Below, in pieces: positions 9,217 through 18,181 of a stretch of 64,000 nucleotides of DNA. The DNA is from Aquisediminimonas profunda. Lineage in GTDB: Bacteria > Pseudomonadota > Alphaproteobacteria > Sphingomonadales > Sphingomonadaceae. The notes under the pieces are model-generated. The model saw nothing but the letters and a program-made list of their open reading frames with translations, searched no databases and had not been told where the DNA came from. Position 1 is the stretch's first letter; every line of letters starts with the position of its first letter. The stretch lies in the NCBI RefSeq assembly GCF_019443285.1, contig NZ_CP080327.1, positions 2,538,001 to 2,602,000 on the forward strand, written 5' to 3'. The position numbers and the translations under genes are program-made.

Positions 9217-10287
9217 ATGAAAAGTAAACCTGACGCGTCCGATGTCCTAGTCGCGCTGCAGACCGCTGTCCTTGTGATTGACCCTGACGGACGCATTGCA
9301 GAGGTGAATGCTGCGGGCGAAGCGGTGCTGAACATCAGCGCCTCTCACTTGGTTGGGCAACGACTTGCGGCGATCCTCAATGTTCCGCCCGGATTTGATG
9401 CCGCAGCTATCGGGCCATTTGCGGCTTATGAAGTCGATCTGATGACCACGCGTGGAACAAACTTCCGGGCTGACTTTGTTGCGACGCCCTTTGCAGACTG
9501 GCCGGGATGGCGCCTTGTTTCCATTCATGCTGCTGCGGCCGCCTATCGCATGGGCAACCGGCTTGAACGCGCCGGAGGCACACGCAGTGCTATTGGTGTC
9601 GCAGCCATGCTGGCCCATGAAATCAAGAATCCCTTGTCCGGAATTCGCGGAGCAGCCCAATTGCTTGAGAGCAAGGCGAGCGCAGACGATGCAAGGATGA
9701 CGCGATTGATCCGCACGGAAGTCGACCGGATTGCAGCGCTACTCGACCAAATGGAAGGGTTTACAGATACGCGGCCACGGACGCCTGCGCCCGATAACAT
9801 TCATGAAATCATCGATCATGTCCGTCAGGTTGCGCAAAGTGGCTTCGGTTCCGCACTCAGGATTGTCGATAGCTATGATCCGTCTTTGCCTCCGGTTCTG
9901 GTTCACCGGGACTCCCTTGTTCAGATCCTCCTCAATCTCCTCAAGAACGCGGCCGAAACGGCATCTGAAGGCGAAACGCGCACTGTCCGTATCAGGACTG
10001 CCTATCGACAAGGCGTTTCGCTGGCAGGTGACGCGGGCAAGCGGAGGCGTTCGCTACCTATCGAACTGTGTGTGATCGATGATGGCCCGGGAGCGCCGCC
10101 GGAACTGGCCGACGACATGTTTGACCCGTTCGTTTCCACCAAGAAATCAGGACGCGGGCTCGGCTTGGCGATCGCTGACAAGCTTATCCGGGACATGGGC
10201 GGCATCATCCAGTATTCACGCGAGGGATTTCCAGAAATGACGGTGTTCCGCCTCCTGCTGCAACGGGCAGAAAGTCAAAAAGCATGA
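9217..10287 (+). CDS. ntrB: Nitrogen regulation sensor kinase NtrB
   Basis: A 356-residue soluble histidine kinase controlling NtrC according to nitrogen status through PII. An N-terminal PAS domain covers roughly residues 5-105. The phosphoacceptor is H134 in the HEIKNPLSG motif, and the ATPase part shows the N-box LLNLLKNAAE, the G1 box DDGPG and the G2 box GRGLGLAIADK. There is no transmembrane segment. The stop overlaps the ntrC start by 4 nt, so sensor and regulator are translated together. Confidence 0.96.
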   Translation: MKSKPDASDVLVALQTAVLVIDPDGRIAEVNAAGEAVLNISASHLVGQRLAAILNVPPGFDAAAIGPFAAYEVDLMTTRGTNFRADFVATPFADWPGWRLVSIHAAAAAYRMGNRLERAGGTRSAIGVAAMLAHEIKNPLSGIRGAAQLLESKASADDARMTRLIRTEVDRIAALLDQMEGFTDTRPRTPAPDNIHEIIDHVRQVAQSGFGSALRIVDSYDPSLPPVLVHRDSLVQILLNLLKNAAETASEGETRTVRIRTAYRQGVSLAGDAGKRRRSLPIELCVIDDGPGAPPELADDMFDPFVSTKKSGRGLGLAIADKLIRDMGGIIQYSREGFPEMTVFRLLLQRAESQKA

Positions 10288-11741
10288 CAATGGGCCGCAT
10301 CTTGCTTGTAGATGATGATGAAGCCATCCGTACGGTCGTTTCGGAAGCATTGCGCCGCGAAGGGCATATGGTTGTCGCTGCAGGCAGCGTGGCGGAACAG
10401 ACGCAGCAGCTTGAGACATTTACCCCGGACATTCTCATTACGGATGTCATTCTTCCAGATGGCAATGGTCTGGACAATGTCCCTATGCTTCTTGAACGTT
10501 GGCCTCATTTGCCGATCATAGTCTTGTCAGCACAAAATACGCTTTCCACCGCTGTGCGAGCGACAGAGCAGGGGGCTTTCGAGTATCTCCCGAAGCCATT
10601 TGATCTTGATGAGCTCTGCAGGGCCGTTCGAGACGGGCTGCGGCGGACACAGGCTCAATCTGCGTCAGCTCAAACACCCGAAGATAATGGAGGGCTTCCT
10701 CTTATTGGCCGATCTTCGGCGATGCAGGATGTTTACCGGACAATTGCACGTGTGGTGCCAAACGACCTTTCCGTCTTGATCCTCGGCGAATCCGGCACGG
10801 GGAAGGAGCTTGTCGCCAGGGCAATCCACGATCTGGGTCCTCGCAAGCTCAAGCCCTTTGTCGCAGTGAACATGGCAGCCATTCCTCGTGAATTGATTGA
10901 GGCAGATCTGTTCGGGCATGAGCGCGGCGCCTTCACAGGAGCTCAAACCCGCATGGCGGGCCGATTTGAGCAGGCTGCTGGCGGCAGTCTTTTCCTCGAT
11001 GAGATCGGGGATATGCCAATGGACGCCCAGACCAGGCTCTTGCGCGTCCTTCAGTCCGGAGAGTTTACAATGGTCGGCGGCAACCGACCGATCAAGGCAG
11101 ACGTGCGGATCATTGCCGCCACGCACAAGAACCTGCCTGAACTGATTGCGGAAGGAGCGTTTCGCGAAGACCTGTATTATCGGCTGAACGTTATTCCGAT
11201 TACGTTGCCTCCGCTCAGGCAGCGCGGTCAGGATGTTGCCTTGCTCGCGCGCCATTTTCTTGAAATTGCAGCAAAGGAAGGCCTACCGCGCAAGCGACTG
11301 GATGAGAGCGGCAGCGCACGCCTCCTGGCACATGACTGGCCCGGCAATGTGCGCGAGCTTGAAAATCTCATGCGGCGGCTGGCGGTACTTTCGCGCCATG
11401 ATGTAATATCCGCCAGCCTTGTCGAACAGCAACTCGACGCGACGCAAGATCTGGCTCCGGCGATGCCCGAAGCACATTTTGCAGACGAAGGCCTTGCACT
11501 TGCGATGGAACAGTATCTGTCGAACTATTTTGCGCGACATCAGAAGACTTTGCCACCCGATGGGCTGCACCAGCGTCTGTTGGAAACCGTTGAGCGGCCG
11601 CTGCTTCGAGCCACAATGCTTGCTGTGCGCGGTAACCAGATCCGGGCAGCAAAGTTGCTTGGTATCAACCGCAATACGCTTCGCAAGAAACTGGTCGACC
11701 TCGGCATTGATCCCGCACTTGGACGCGGCGGGAAGGTGTGA
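10284..11741 (+). CDS. ntrC: Nitrogen regulator NtrC, sigma-54 activator
   Basis: A 485-residue response regulator: receiver domain (residues 5-120, phosphorylation site D54), AAA+ domain (about 138-375) and a C-terminal Fis-type helix-turn-helix. Walker A GESGTGKE lies at 168-175 and the intact sigma-54 contact loop GAFTGA at 215-220. The C-terminus ends in AAKLLGINRNTLRKKL, the DNA-binding helix. It should therefore open sigma-54 promoters, unlike the NtrX partner downstream. It is coupled to ntrB and separated by 74 nt from ntrY, which has its own promoter-like sequence. Confidence 0.97.
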   Translation: MTMGRILLVDDDEAIRTVVSEALRREGHMVVAAGSVAEQTQQLETFTPDILITDVILPDGNGLDNVPMLLERWPHLPIIVLSAQNTLSTAVRATEQGAFEYLPKPFDLDELCRAVRDGLRRTQAQSASAQTPEDNGGLPLIGRSSAMQDVYRTIARVVPNDLSVLILGESGTGKELVARAIHDLGPRKLKPFVAVNMAAIPRELIEADLFGHERGAFTGAQTRMAGRFEQAAGGSLFLDEIGDMPMDAQTRLLRVLQSGEFTMVGGNRPIKADVRIIAATHKNLPELIAEGAFREDLYYRLNVIPITLPPLRQRGQDVALLARHFLEIAAKEGLPRKRLDESGSARLLAHDWPGNVRELENLMRRLAVLSRHDVISASLVEQQLDATQDLAPAMPEAHFADEGLALAMEQYLSNYFARHQKTLPPDGLHQRLLETVERPLLRATMLAVRGNQIRAAKLLGINRNTLRKKLVDLGIDPALGRGGKV

Positions 11742-11779
11742 ACCTTGGACGACTTGCAGTTTTAGCGCCAAACAGTGTG

Positions 11780-11815
11780 TTGGAAATACCACTCTGACGT
11801 TGTATCATTGCAACA
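11780..11815 (+). promoter_or_regulatory. Putative sigma-70 promoter giving a leaderless ntrY mRNA
   Basis: TTGGAA (11780-11785), a 17-nt spacer and TATCAT (11803-11808, five of six consensus bases) stand directly in front of ntrY, with 7 nt between the -10 and the ATG at 11816. There is no Shine-Dalgarno sequence. A short inverted repeat GTTG/CAAC (11799-11814) spans the -10. The geometry puts the transcription start at the A of the start codon. Confidence 0.5.
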
Positions 11816-14071
11816 ATGACATCTGCTTCGCCATCGGTTCTTGGACGTTTACCGCGCTGGTTTGCGGTCATGGCACGCAGAAACGGTTGGCTCGCCTATA
11901 TCGAAATTGGCGCGCTCGTTGCCCTCGTGGCGACAGGGTTGGTCAGCTATCTCGTATTGACGGGCGGACAGCCCGGCCAACGACTTTTGACGCCGCCTCT
12001 TGTAGCCCTGTTGTTGATCGCCAATCTCATTCCTGCAATCGCCCTCATTGTTCTTGCGGGCAGGCGCATCGCAATGCGCAGAGCTGCAAACTCTCCTATT
12101 GGAGGGCATGGTCGACTGCATGTTCGCCTTGTTGCGCTGTTCTCTCTTGTCGCCAGCATTCCGGTACTCATGCTGGTCATCTTCGCTTCGTTGCTGTTCC
12201 AGTATGGCGTCGAATTCTGGTATTCCGATCGTGCACGGAGCATGTTCGAAAACGCAAACACACTGTCGCAGACCTTTTACAACGAGAAGCAGGAAAGGAT
12301 CATTCGGGAAACCGAATTGATGGCGAGCGACCTCAGCTTCAATCTCTCGGTAGCGCCCATTGACAGCAAAGCCTTTAACGAGAATTTTGCCTACCAAGTC
12401 TATGTTCGCGAACTGTCGGAAGCGGCAATTGTCCGATTTACGGCCAAGAATGGCTCTCAATCGCTGGCACTGGTCAATCCGTACGACCGGCCAACTGATA
12501 ACTGGGTGCCACCCGCAATCGTTGAGCAACTCCGCGCGACGCGAAAGACCTTCTTTCAGGATTCAGGCGGTCGCATGCAAGCCATAGCGCCACTTCCCGG
12601 CGCCCCAGACGTTTATGTGTATGCCGCGCGGGTCAGTTCGCCGCAGGCAAGGGCTCAGGCAAAGCGTTTTTCCTTGGTCCTGAAGAACTATGATGACCTT
12701 GTGGAGCGTTCGCGGACGTTGCAGCTTCAATTCCATGCGGCACTGCTGCTGATGACATTGCTGATTGTCGGCGTTGCCGTGTGGGTTGCTCTCCAAGTGG
12801 CTGACAGATTGGTTAAGCCGGTCGGTGAGCTCGTCAATGCGGCGCAGCGCGTGACCGCGGGCGATCTTACGACACGTGTCGAAGAGGCTCCAACCAGGGA
12901 TGAACTCGGCGTGCTAACCAGCGCTTTCAACAGAATGACCAGCCGCCTTGAAGCGCAGCGAAACGAGATCATCGCCGCTTCCGATCTTATCGATCGGCGT
13001 CGTGCATTCATTGAAGCGGTGCTTTCAGGCGTCACTGCTGGCGTGATCGCCGTAGGTGAAGATCGTCGCATCAGGGTGATGAACAGATCTGCAGCGGAAT
13101 TGCTCGCGGCTGAGCCGGATACCGCACCGCCGCTCGCGCAACTGGCCCCCGAACTCAGCGCCATGCTGGATCGCGGCGAGTCCGAGGCCATTATACATCT
13201 TGCCGGCACAGACGAACCGAGAACTCTTGCAGTGAAGATCACTCGGGACGAGCAAGGCCATGTTCTGACGTTTGATGATATCACGGCACAGCTGACAGAC
13301 CAGCGACGCGCTGCTTGGGCGGATGTCGCGAGGCGTATTGCGCATGAAATCAAGAATCCGCTGACACCTATCCAGCTAGCTGCGGAACGCCTGAAGCGCC
13401 GTTTTGCCAAGGAAATTCAGACCGATCCGGCAACCTTCGAACGCTTGACCGATACAATCGTCCGACAAGTCGGTGACCTTCGGCGCATGGTTGATGAATT
13501 CTCTTCGTTTGCACGAATGCCTAAGCCAGTTTTTCATGACGAACCGCTTATCGACATTTGCCGGCAGGCTGTTTTTCTGCATGAAATTGCTCATCCAGCG
13601 ATTGCGTTCTCGATAAATGCACCCGACCCCACCGTGCAACTTGTTTGCGATCGGCGCCAGCTTGGCCAAGCCCTTACAAATCTGGTGAAAAATGCTGTCG
13701 AAGCCGTCGAAGCGAAGGACGATGGCAAGGGAGAGATTTCTGTATCATTGGCCAAAGACCGTGATGGGGCCATTGTCCTGAGCGTGGCAGACAATGGCAT
13801 CGGCCTTCCCAAGGAGCGAGACAGGCTTGCAGAACCCTATATGACCACGCGTGTAAAGGGCACGGGACTTGGCTTGGCGATCGTCAAGAAGATCGTCGAG
13901 GAACATGGGGGAACGTTGGATTTTTCGGACCGCGAAGGAGGTGGAACAGTGATCACACTCCGTTTTGCAGCAATGGACACAAATATGGCGGAAAATCATG
14001 ACGACGCTGTTTCTTTTGGAGACGCTGGCGCTTCATTGCCAACGGCCCTGACTCGCGACGGAGGCCGATAA
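11816..14071 (+). CDS. ntrY: Membrane sensor kinase NtrY
   Basis: A 751-residue histidine kinase. The N-terminus holds three predicted membrane helices (about 24-48, 60-82 and 102-124), then an extracytoplasmic sensor stretch, a fourth helix near 305-328, a HAMP segment (RLVKPVGELVNAAQRV), a PAS domain and the kinase core. The phosphoacceptor is H510 in IAHEIKNPLTPIQ; the N-box LTNLVKNAVEAVE and G2 box GTGLGLAIVKK follow. NtrY responds to nitrogen and redox or oxygen cues in related bacteria and phosphorylates NtrX. Its start lacks a ribosome binding site; see the promoter entry. It is 1 nt from ntrX. Confidence 0.95.
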   Translation: MTSASPSVLGRLPRWFAVMARRNGWLAYIEIGALVALVATGLVSYLVLTGGQPGQRLLTPPLVALLLIANLIPAIALIVLAGRRIAMRRAANSPIGGHGRLHVRLVALFSLVASIPVLMLVIFASLLFQYGVEFWYSDRARSMFENANTLSQTFYNEKQERIIRETELMASDLSFNLSVAPIDSKAFNENFAYQVYVRELSEAAIVRFTAKNGSQSLALVNPYDRPTDNWVPPAIVEQLRATRKTFFQDSGGRMQAIAPLPGAPDVYVYAARVSSPQARAQAKRFSLVLKNYDDLVERSRTLQLQFHAALLLMTLLIVGVAVWVALQVADRLVKPVGELVNAAQRVTAGDLTTRVEEAPTRDELGVLTSAFNRMTSRLEAQRNEIIAASDLIDRRRAFIEAVLSGVTAGVIAVGEDRRIRVMNRSAAELLAAEPDTAPPLAQLAPELSAMLDRGESEAIIHLAGTDEPRTLAVKITRDEQGHVLTFDDITAQLTDQRRAAWADVARRIAHEIKNPLTPIQLAAERLKRRFAKEIQTDPATFERLTDTIVRQVGDLRRMVDEFSSFARMPKPVFHDEPLIDICRQAVFLHEIAHPAIAFSINAPDPTVQLVCDRRQLGQALTNLVKNAVEAVEAKDDGKGEISVSLAKDRDGAIVLSVADNGIGLPKERDRLAEPYMTTRVKGTGLGLAIVKKIVEEHGGTLDFSDREGGGTVITLRFAAMDTNMAENHDDAVSFGDAGASLPTALTRDGGR

Positions 14072-14072
14072 T

Positions 14073-15464
14073 ATGGCGCTTGATATCCTGATCGTTGATG
14101 ATGAAGCAGATATTCGTGAACTCGTTGCGGGAGTGCTTGAGGATGATGGCTACGAAGCGCGCTGCGCTGCCGACAGTGACTCGGCTCTGGCAGCAATAGC
14201 TGACCGGCGCCCGTCGCTTGTGCTGCTTGACGTCTGGCTGAAAGGATCTCGTCTCGATGGTCTTGACCTGCTTGACGAAATCAAGCGCCGCGACGCGACG
14301 CTGCCGATCCTGGTCATTTCGGGCCATGGCAATCTCGACACCGCTGTAGCTGCCGTTCGGCGCGGCGCGGCGGACTTTATTGAAAAGCCTTTTGAAGCAG
14401 AGCGACTGCTGCACCTGATCAGTCGTGCGACCGAAACGCAGCGCCTGCGCCGCGAAAATGAAACCTTGCGCGCCCAGATCGGCTTTGAAGATGAGCTGAC
14501 GGGAACGTCGAGCGCAATCAATGCGGTCCGCGCGACGCTAAAGCGCGTAGCTCCGACGGGCAGCCGCGTTTTGCTGACGGGACCGGCTGGTGTCGGCAAG
14601 GAAGTTGCAGCGCGATTGTTGCACAAATGGAGCACCAGAGCCTCTTCGCCTTTCGTTGTTGCCAGCGCCGCGCGGATGACGCCAGAGCGGGTCGATGAAG
14701 AGCTCTTCGGCGTCGAGCGCGGCGAAGCCGACATCAGTCCGGGACTGATGGAGCAGGCCCATGGAGGAACCCTGTTCCTGGATGAAATTGCGGACATGCC
14801 GCTTACCACTCAGGCACGCATACTGCGGGTGCTTACGGACCAGAGCTTTGCGCGGGTCGGAGGAACGCGCATGGTGAAGGTCGATGTCCGCGTTGTTTCC
14901 GGTACGTCACGAGATCTGCTTGAGGAAATTGCTGAGGGTCGCTTTCGGGAAGACTTCTACTACCGTCTCAATGTCGTGCCGGTGCATATCCCGGCGCTAG
15001 CTGAAAGACGTGAGGATATCCCGGTGTTGGCCGAACATTTTATTGCCCGGTTTGCGGCCGAACGCAGGCTCAAGATGCCCGCTTTCGCACCGGATGCAAT
15101 AGCAGCTCTGCAGGCCTATGATTGGCCAGGCAATGTCCGTCAGCTGCGCAATATTATCGAACGCACGGTCATTCTTGCGCCAAATGACAGGATCGGTCGT
15201 GTGGATGTCGATATGCTGCCTCAGGAAATTCTCGGCGAAGGAGGGGCCGTCACGCACGGAGCAGCAAATGCGATGATGGGCGCTCCTCTAAGAGAAGCGC
15301 GCGAAACCTTCGAACGTGAATATCTGCGTGTCCAGATTCGTCGTTTTTCCGGAAACATTTCAAGAACTGCAACCTTTATCGGAATGGAGCGATCTGCACT
15401 GCATAGAAAGCTCAAGATCCTTGGAATGGTAGACTGTCGCGGCGAAGATGAAGAACAGGGCTGA
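14073..15464 (+). CDS. ntrX: Response regulator NtrX, lacking the GAFTGA loop
   Basis: A 463-residue NtrC-family regulator: receiver (phosphorylation site D53), AAA+ domain with Walker A GPAGVGKE at 170-177 and Walker B LFLDE at 234-238, and a C-terminal helix-turn-helix (ISRTATFIGMERSALHRKL). Where sigma-54 activators have GAFTGA, this protein reads RGEADISPGLMEQ after ELFGVE and is four residues shorter than NtrC over the same span. It therefore probably does not activate sigma-54 promoters and may act as a sigma-70-type regulator or repressor. Loss of the motif has been noted in other alphaproteobacterial NtrX proteins. It is the last gene of the ntrY-ntrX pair. Confidence 0.95.
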   Translation: MALDILIVDDEADIRELVAGVLEDDGYEARCAADSDSALAAIADRRPSLVLLDVWLKGSRLDGLDLLDEIKRRDATLPILVISGHGNLDTAVAAVRRGAADFIEKPFEAERLLHLISRATETQRLRRENETLRAQIGFEDELTGTSSAINAVRATLKRVAPTGSRVLLTGPAGVGKEVAARLLHKWSTRASSPFVVASAARMTPERVDEELFGVERGEADISPGLMEQAHGGTLFLDEIADMPLTTQARILRVLTDQSFARVGGTRMVKVDVRVVSGTSRDLLEEIAEGRFREDFYYRLNVVPVHIPALAERREDIPVLAEHFIARFAAERRLKMPAFAPDAIAALQAYDWPGNVRQLRNIIERTVILAPNDRIGRVDVDMLPQEILGEGGAVTHGAANAMMGAPLREARETFEREYLRVQIRRFSGNISRTATFIGMERSALHRKLKILGMVDCRGEDEEQG

Positions 15465-15471
15465 CGTTCGC

Positions 15472-15486
15472 CTAATAATCGATTAG
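15472..15486. repeat. Inverted repeat between ntrX and hfq
   Basis: CTAAT-aatcg-ATTAG, containing the perfect 10-bp palindrome TAATCGATTA (15476-15485), just after the ntrX stop and about 90 nt before hfq. It is too weak for a terminator and could be a binding site in the hfq promoter region; no factor can be named. Confidence 0.35.
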
Positions 15487-15577
15487 AGACCCAATTGCGT
15501 TCAGCAAATGGGCGCAAACGATGCCGCGTAACGGCACGAGCGCGGGCGATGACCCGCCAAGACCAAGAGGTTGATCT

Positions 15578-16063
15578 ATGCCCGAAAAGTCGAACAATCT
15601 TCAGGATTTGTTTCTGAACAACCTGCGCAAGAACAAGACCCCGGTGACGATGTTTTTGGTCAAGGGCGTCAAGTTGCAGGGGATCATTACCTGGTTTGAC
15701 AATTTTTCAGTGCTTTTGCGCCGCGATGGCCAGAGCCAATTGATCTACAAACATGCGATTTCGACAGTCATGCCAGCAGCCAGTGTCGATCTGATTGGGA
15801 TTGCGGCGCTATTTGAACAGGGCGATCGGAAACGCGGGCTCCAGGATGTTTTCCTTGGTGCCGTCCAGCGGACGCAGAATCCCGTGACGATGTTCCTCGT
15901 GAACGGTGTGATGCTGCAGGGTGACATCGCCGCCTATGATCTGTTCTGCCTGCTGCTCCAGCGGGATGATTTTGCCCAGTTGGTTTACAAGCATGCGATT
16001 TCGACAATCCAGCCTACGCATCCGATAAATCTCGCCGAAGAGGGCGAAGCGGACGCCACTTGA
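15578..16063 (+). CDS. hfq: Hfq with two tandem Sm-like domains
   Basis: A 161-residue RNA chaperone made of two complete Hfq domains in one chain, at residues 8-66 and 88-146, offset by exactly 80. Each has the Sm1 core PVTMFLV and the Sm2 motif YKHAIST (57-63 and 137-143). By hand alignment 34 of 59 positions are identical. Differences fall on RNA-contact surfaces: rim LRKNK in domain 1 against VQRTQ in domain 2, and VKGVK against VNGVM on the distal-face loop. A usual Hfq is 70-100 residues and forms hexamers, so three chains could form a pseudo-hexamer. AGAGG precedes the ATG by 7 nt. It overlaps hflX by 4 nt, the conserved hfq-hflX order. Confidence 0.96.
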   Translation: MPEKSNNLQDLFLNNLRKNKTPVTMFLVKGVKLQGIITWFDNFSVLLRRDGQSQLIYKHAISTVMPAASVDLIGIAALFEQGDRKRGLQDVFLGAVQRTQNPVTMFLVNGVMLQGDIAAYDLFCLLLQRDDFAQLVYKHAISTIQPTHPINLAEEGEADAT

Positions 16064-17364
16064 GCGTCTTTCAAAGACAGGAAGATGATGGCGTTACCCG
16101 CGGCGCCCGGGCGCTCGTCATTCTGCCTGATTTTGGCAAAGGTGGCTTGCGGAGCGCCGATGCGCGCCTTGAGGAGGCTGTCGGGCTTGCGGCGGCCATT
16201 GGCCTTGATGTTCGCGACACAGCTGTGTTTCGCATCCGTGCAGCAAAACCTGCAACGCTGTTCGGATCGGGGCAGGTGGATAACATCAGAGCCAGTGCAA
16301 AGGCATATGACGTTGATGTTGTTATCGTTGACGGCACTCTGACAGCGGTCCAGCAAAACAACCTTGAAAAGTCGCTCGATACAAAGGTTATCGACAGAAC
16401 CGGGCTGATCCTTGAAATCTTCGGGGAACGCGCCGCAAGCGCCGAAGGGCGCCTTCAGGTCGAAATAGCCCATCTGGACTACCAGGCCGGTCGGTTGGTA
16501 CGCAGCTGGACCCATCTTGAGCGGCAGCGCGGAGGTTTTGGCTTTCTCGGCGGCCCCGGAGAAACACAGATAGAAGCCGACAGACGGATGATCCGTGACA
16601 GAATGGCAAAGCTGCGGCGAGAACTTGCAGACCTTAGCCGAACGCGAAAACTGCATCGCGACAGAAGGACCCGCGCGCCTTGGCCGACAATTGCGCTCGT
16701 GGGTTATACCAATGCAGGAAAATCAAGCCTTTTCAATCGCCTGACAGGTGCCTCTGTGATGGCGGAGGATCTTCTGTTTGCGACGCTCGATCCCACAATG
16801 CGCCAGATTTCTCTTCCTGGAATAGAGAAGGCAATTCTTTCGGACACGGTTGGCTTTGTCTCGGAACTGCCAACGCAACTCGTAGCCGCCTTCCATGCGA
16901 CTCTTGAGGAGGTGATTGATGCAGATATAATTATCCATGTCCGCGATATCGCGCATCCCGATACAGAAGCACAGCGGGAGGATGTCGTTCGCGTCATGGC
17001 CGAAATTGGCGCTGGTGGGGAGGAGGGGGCCCCCGTCATTGAAGCCTGGAACAAGATTGACTTACTTGACCCAGAAACTCGAGAAATGCGCATTTCCGAG
17101 GCGAAACGACGCACCGATGTCATTTTGATTTCTGCGCTCACCGGAGAGGGTATCGAAGCGCTCAGAAAGCATCTGTCAGATCATTTGACGCAAGCACATC
17201 GCACGAGACAAATCGAGCTCGACATCAGCGATGGGGCAGGAATTGCATGGCTGCATGCCAACGGTGCCGTCGAGGAGGAAAAGTTGGAAAAGGATCGCCT
17301 TAAGATCAGAGTGCGCCTTTCCGACGTCGATTTTGCAAGATTTCAGGCTCGATCCTCATCCTGA
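16060..17364 (+). CDS. hflX: GTPase HflX
   Basis: A 434-residue ribosome-associated GTPase that splits stalled or stressed ribosomes. The N-terminal HflX domain (with [19 protein letters not shown]) is followed by a coiled-coil linker and the G domain with G1 GYTNAGKS, G3 DTVGF and G4 NKID. The start appears to be TTG at 16060 in a TTGA overlap with the hfq stop: no in-frame ATG exists near the conserved N-terminus. Translation is thus probably coupled to hfq. The 3' end overlaps mazG on the other strand by 22 nt. Confidence 0.94.
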   Translation: MSVFQRQEDDGVTRGARALVILPDFGKGGLRSADARLEEAVGLAAAIGLDVRDTAVFRIRAAKPATLFGSGQVDNIRASAKAYDVDVVIVDGTLTAVQQNNLEKSLDTKVIDRTGLILEIFGERAASAEGRLQVEIAHLDYQAGRLVRSWTHLERQRGGFGFLGGPGETQIEADRRMIRDRMAKLRRELADLSRTRKLHRDRRTRAPWPTIALVGYTNAGKSSLFNRLTGASVMAEDLLFATLDPTMRQISLPGIEKAILSDTVGFVSELPTQLVAAFHATLEEVIDADIIIHVRDIAHPDTEAQREDVVRVMAEIGAGGEEGAPVIEAWNKIDLLDPETREMRISEAKRRTDVILISALTGEGIEALRKHLSDHLTQAHRTRQIELDISDGAGIAWLHANGAVEEEKLEKDRLKIRVRLSDVDFARFQARSSS

Positions 17365-18125
17365 GCCCGCTTGGCTGCCTGCCAAAGCAACTCCTTTTCA
17401 TCCAGCGTCATTGCGCCGAATCCTTCGCCACCAATCTGTTCTGCAGATCGAAACCGACGTTCGAATTTTACATTCGCGCGTCGCAATGCGGCTTCCGGAT
17501 CAAGGCCGAGTTTTCGGCCCCAATTGACGACACTGAAAAGAAGATCCCCCAGCTCGTCCTCTTTCTCGTCTTGTGTTCCGGCACGCTCCAGTTCGGAAAT
17601 TTCCTCTTCGACCTTTGCGCGGGCACCCGCGGCATCCGGCCAATCAAAGCCGGTTCTCGCCGCGCGCTTCTGCAGCTTCTCGGCTCGCAACAGCGCAGGA
17701 AGAGCTAAAGCAACCCCTGCAACTGCGCTCTTGTCTTCATGCATTTCGGCCCGCTCGCTCTCCTTTATGCCTTCCCAATCGGCAGCAGACCCCAATGGGC
17801 CAAAGACATGAGGATGACGTCGGATCATCTTTTCGCAGATTGCGCCAATGACATCTGAAAGGCTGAAGGCACAGCGCTCCTCAGCCATCCGAGCATGGAA
17901 GACGACCTGGAGCAGGAGATCACCCAATTCGTCTTTGAGCGCAGGCATATCATCGCGTTCGCACGCATCGGCAACTTCATAGGCTTCCTCGATTGTATAG
18001 GGTGCAATGGTCCTGAAATCCTGCACGATGTCCCAAGGGCAGCCAGATTCAGGATTGCGAAGCCTTTCCATGATCTCTGCCAAAGGGCGGATATCTGCGT
18101 GAGGGGGGTCTGAAGCCTGATGCAT
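17343..18125 (-). CDS. mazG: Nucleoside triphosphate pyrophosphohydrolase MazG
   Basis: A 260-residue house-cleaning enzyme hydrolysing (d)NTPs to the monophosphate and pyrophosphate. Two MazG domains are visible: the first with EEAYEVADA and DELGDLLLQVV (about residues 45-80), the second with EEEISELE and DELGDLLFSVVNWGRKLG (about 172-208). The metal-binding E-x-x-E and E-x-x-D pairs are present in both. It follows the retropepsin gene on the same strand but is separated by a 56-nt AT-rich gap likely carrying its own promoter. Confidence 0.94.
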   Translation of the reverse strand: MHQASDPPHADIRPLAEIMERLRNPESGCPWDIVQDFRTIAPYTIEEAYEVADACERDDMPALKDELGDLLLQVVFHARMAEERCAFSLSDVIGAICEKMIRRHPHVFGPLGSAADWEGIKESERAEMHEDKSAVAGVALALPALLRAEKLQKRAARTGFDWPDAAGARAKVEEEISELERAGTQDEKEDELGDLLFSVVNWGRKLGLDPEAALRRANVKFERRFRSAEQIGGEGFGAMTLDEKELLWQAAKRAQDEDRA

Positions 18126-18181
18126 CTGTTAGTCCGATAATATACATTATGTAAAATCTAGATATCAATATTTGAAGCCCC
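18126..18181 (-). promoter_or_regulatory. AT-rich spacer, probable mazG promoter
   Basis: A short island of A and T in an otherwise GC-rich region. Reading the minus strand it holds TTGATA and, nearer mazG, TATTAT ending 11 nt before the ATG, plus the inverted repeat ATAAT-gtat-ATTAT. The -35/-10 spacing is too long for a standard promoter, so the exact elements are uncertain. Confidence 0.4.

Noticed and set aside
12727-13410. 227-codon Ser/Arg-rich open frame on the minus strand inside ntrY
   Set aside because: The Ser/Ala/Arg composition is the typical reverse-strand shadow of a helical kinase region; ntrY is continuous and intact.
15472-15486. Intrinsic terminator between ntrX and hfq
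   Set aside because: The inverted repeat is only 5 bp, AT-rich and has no following T-run.
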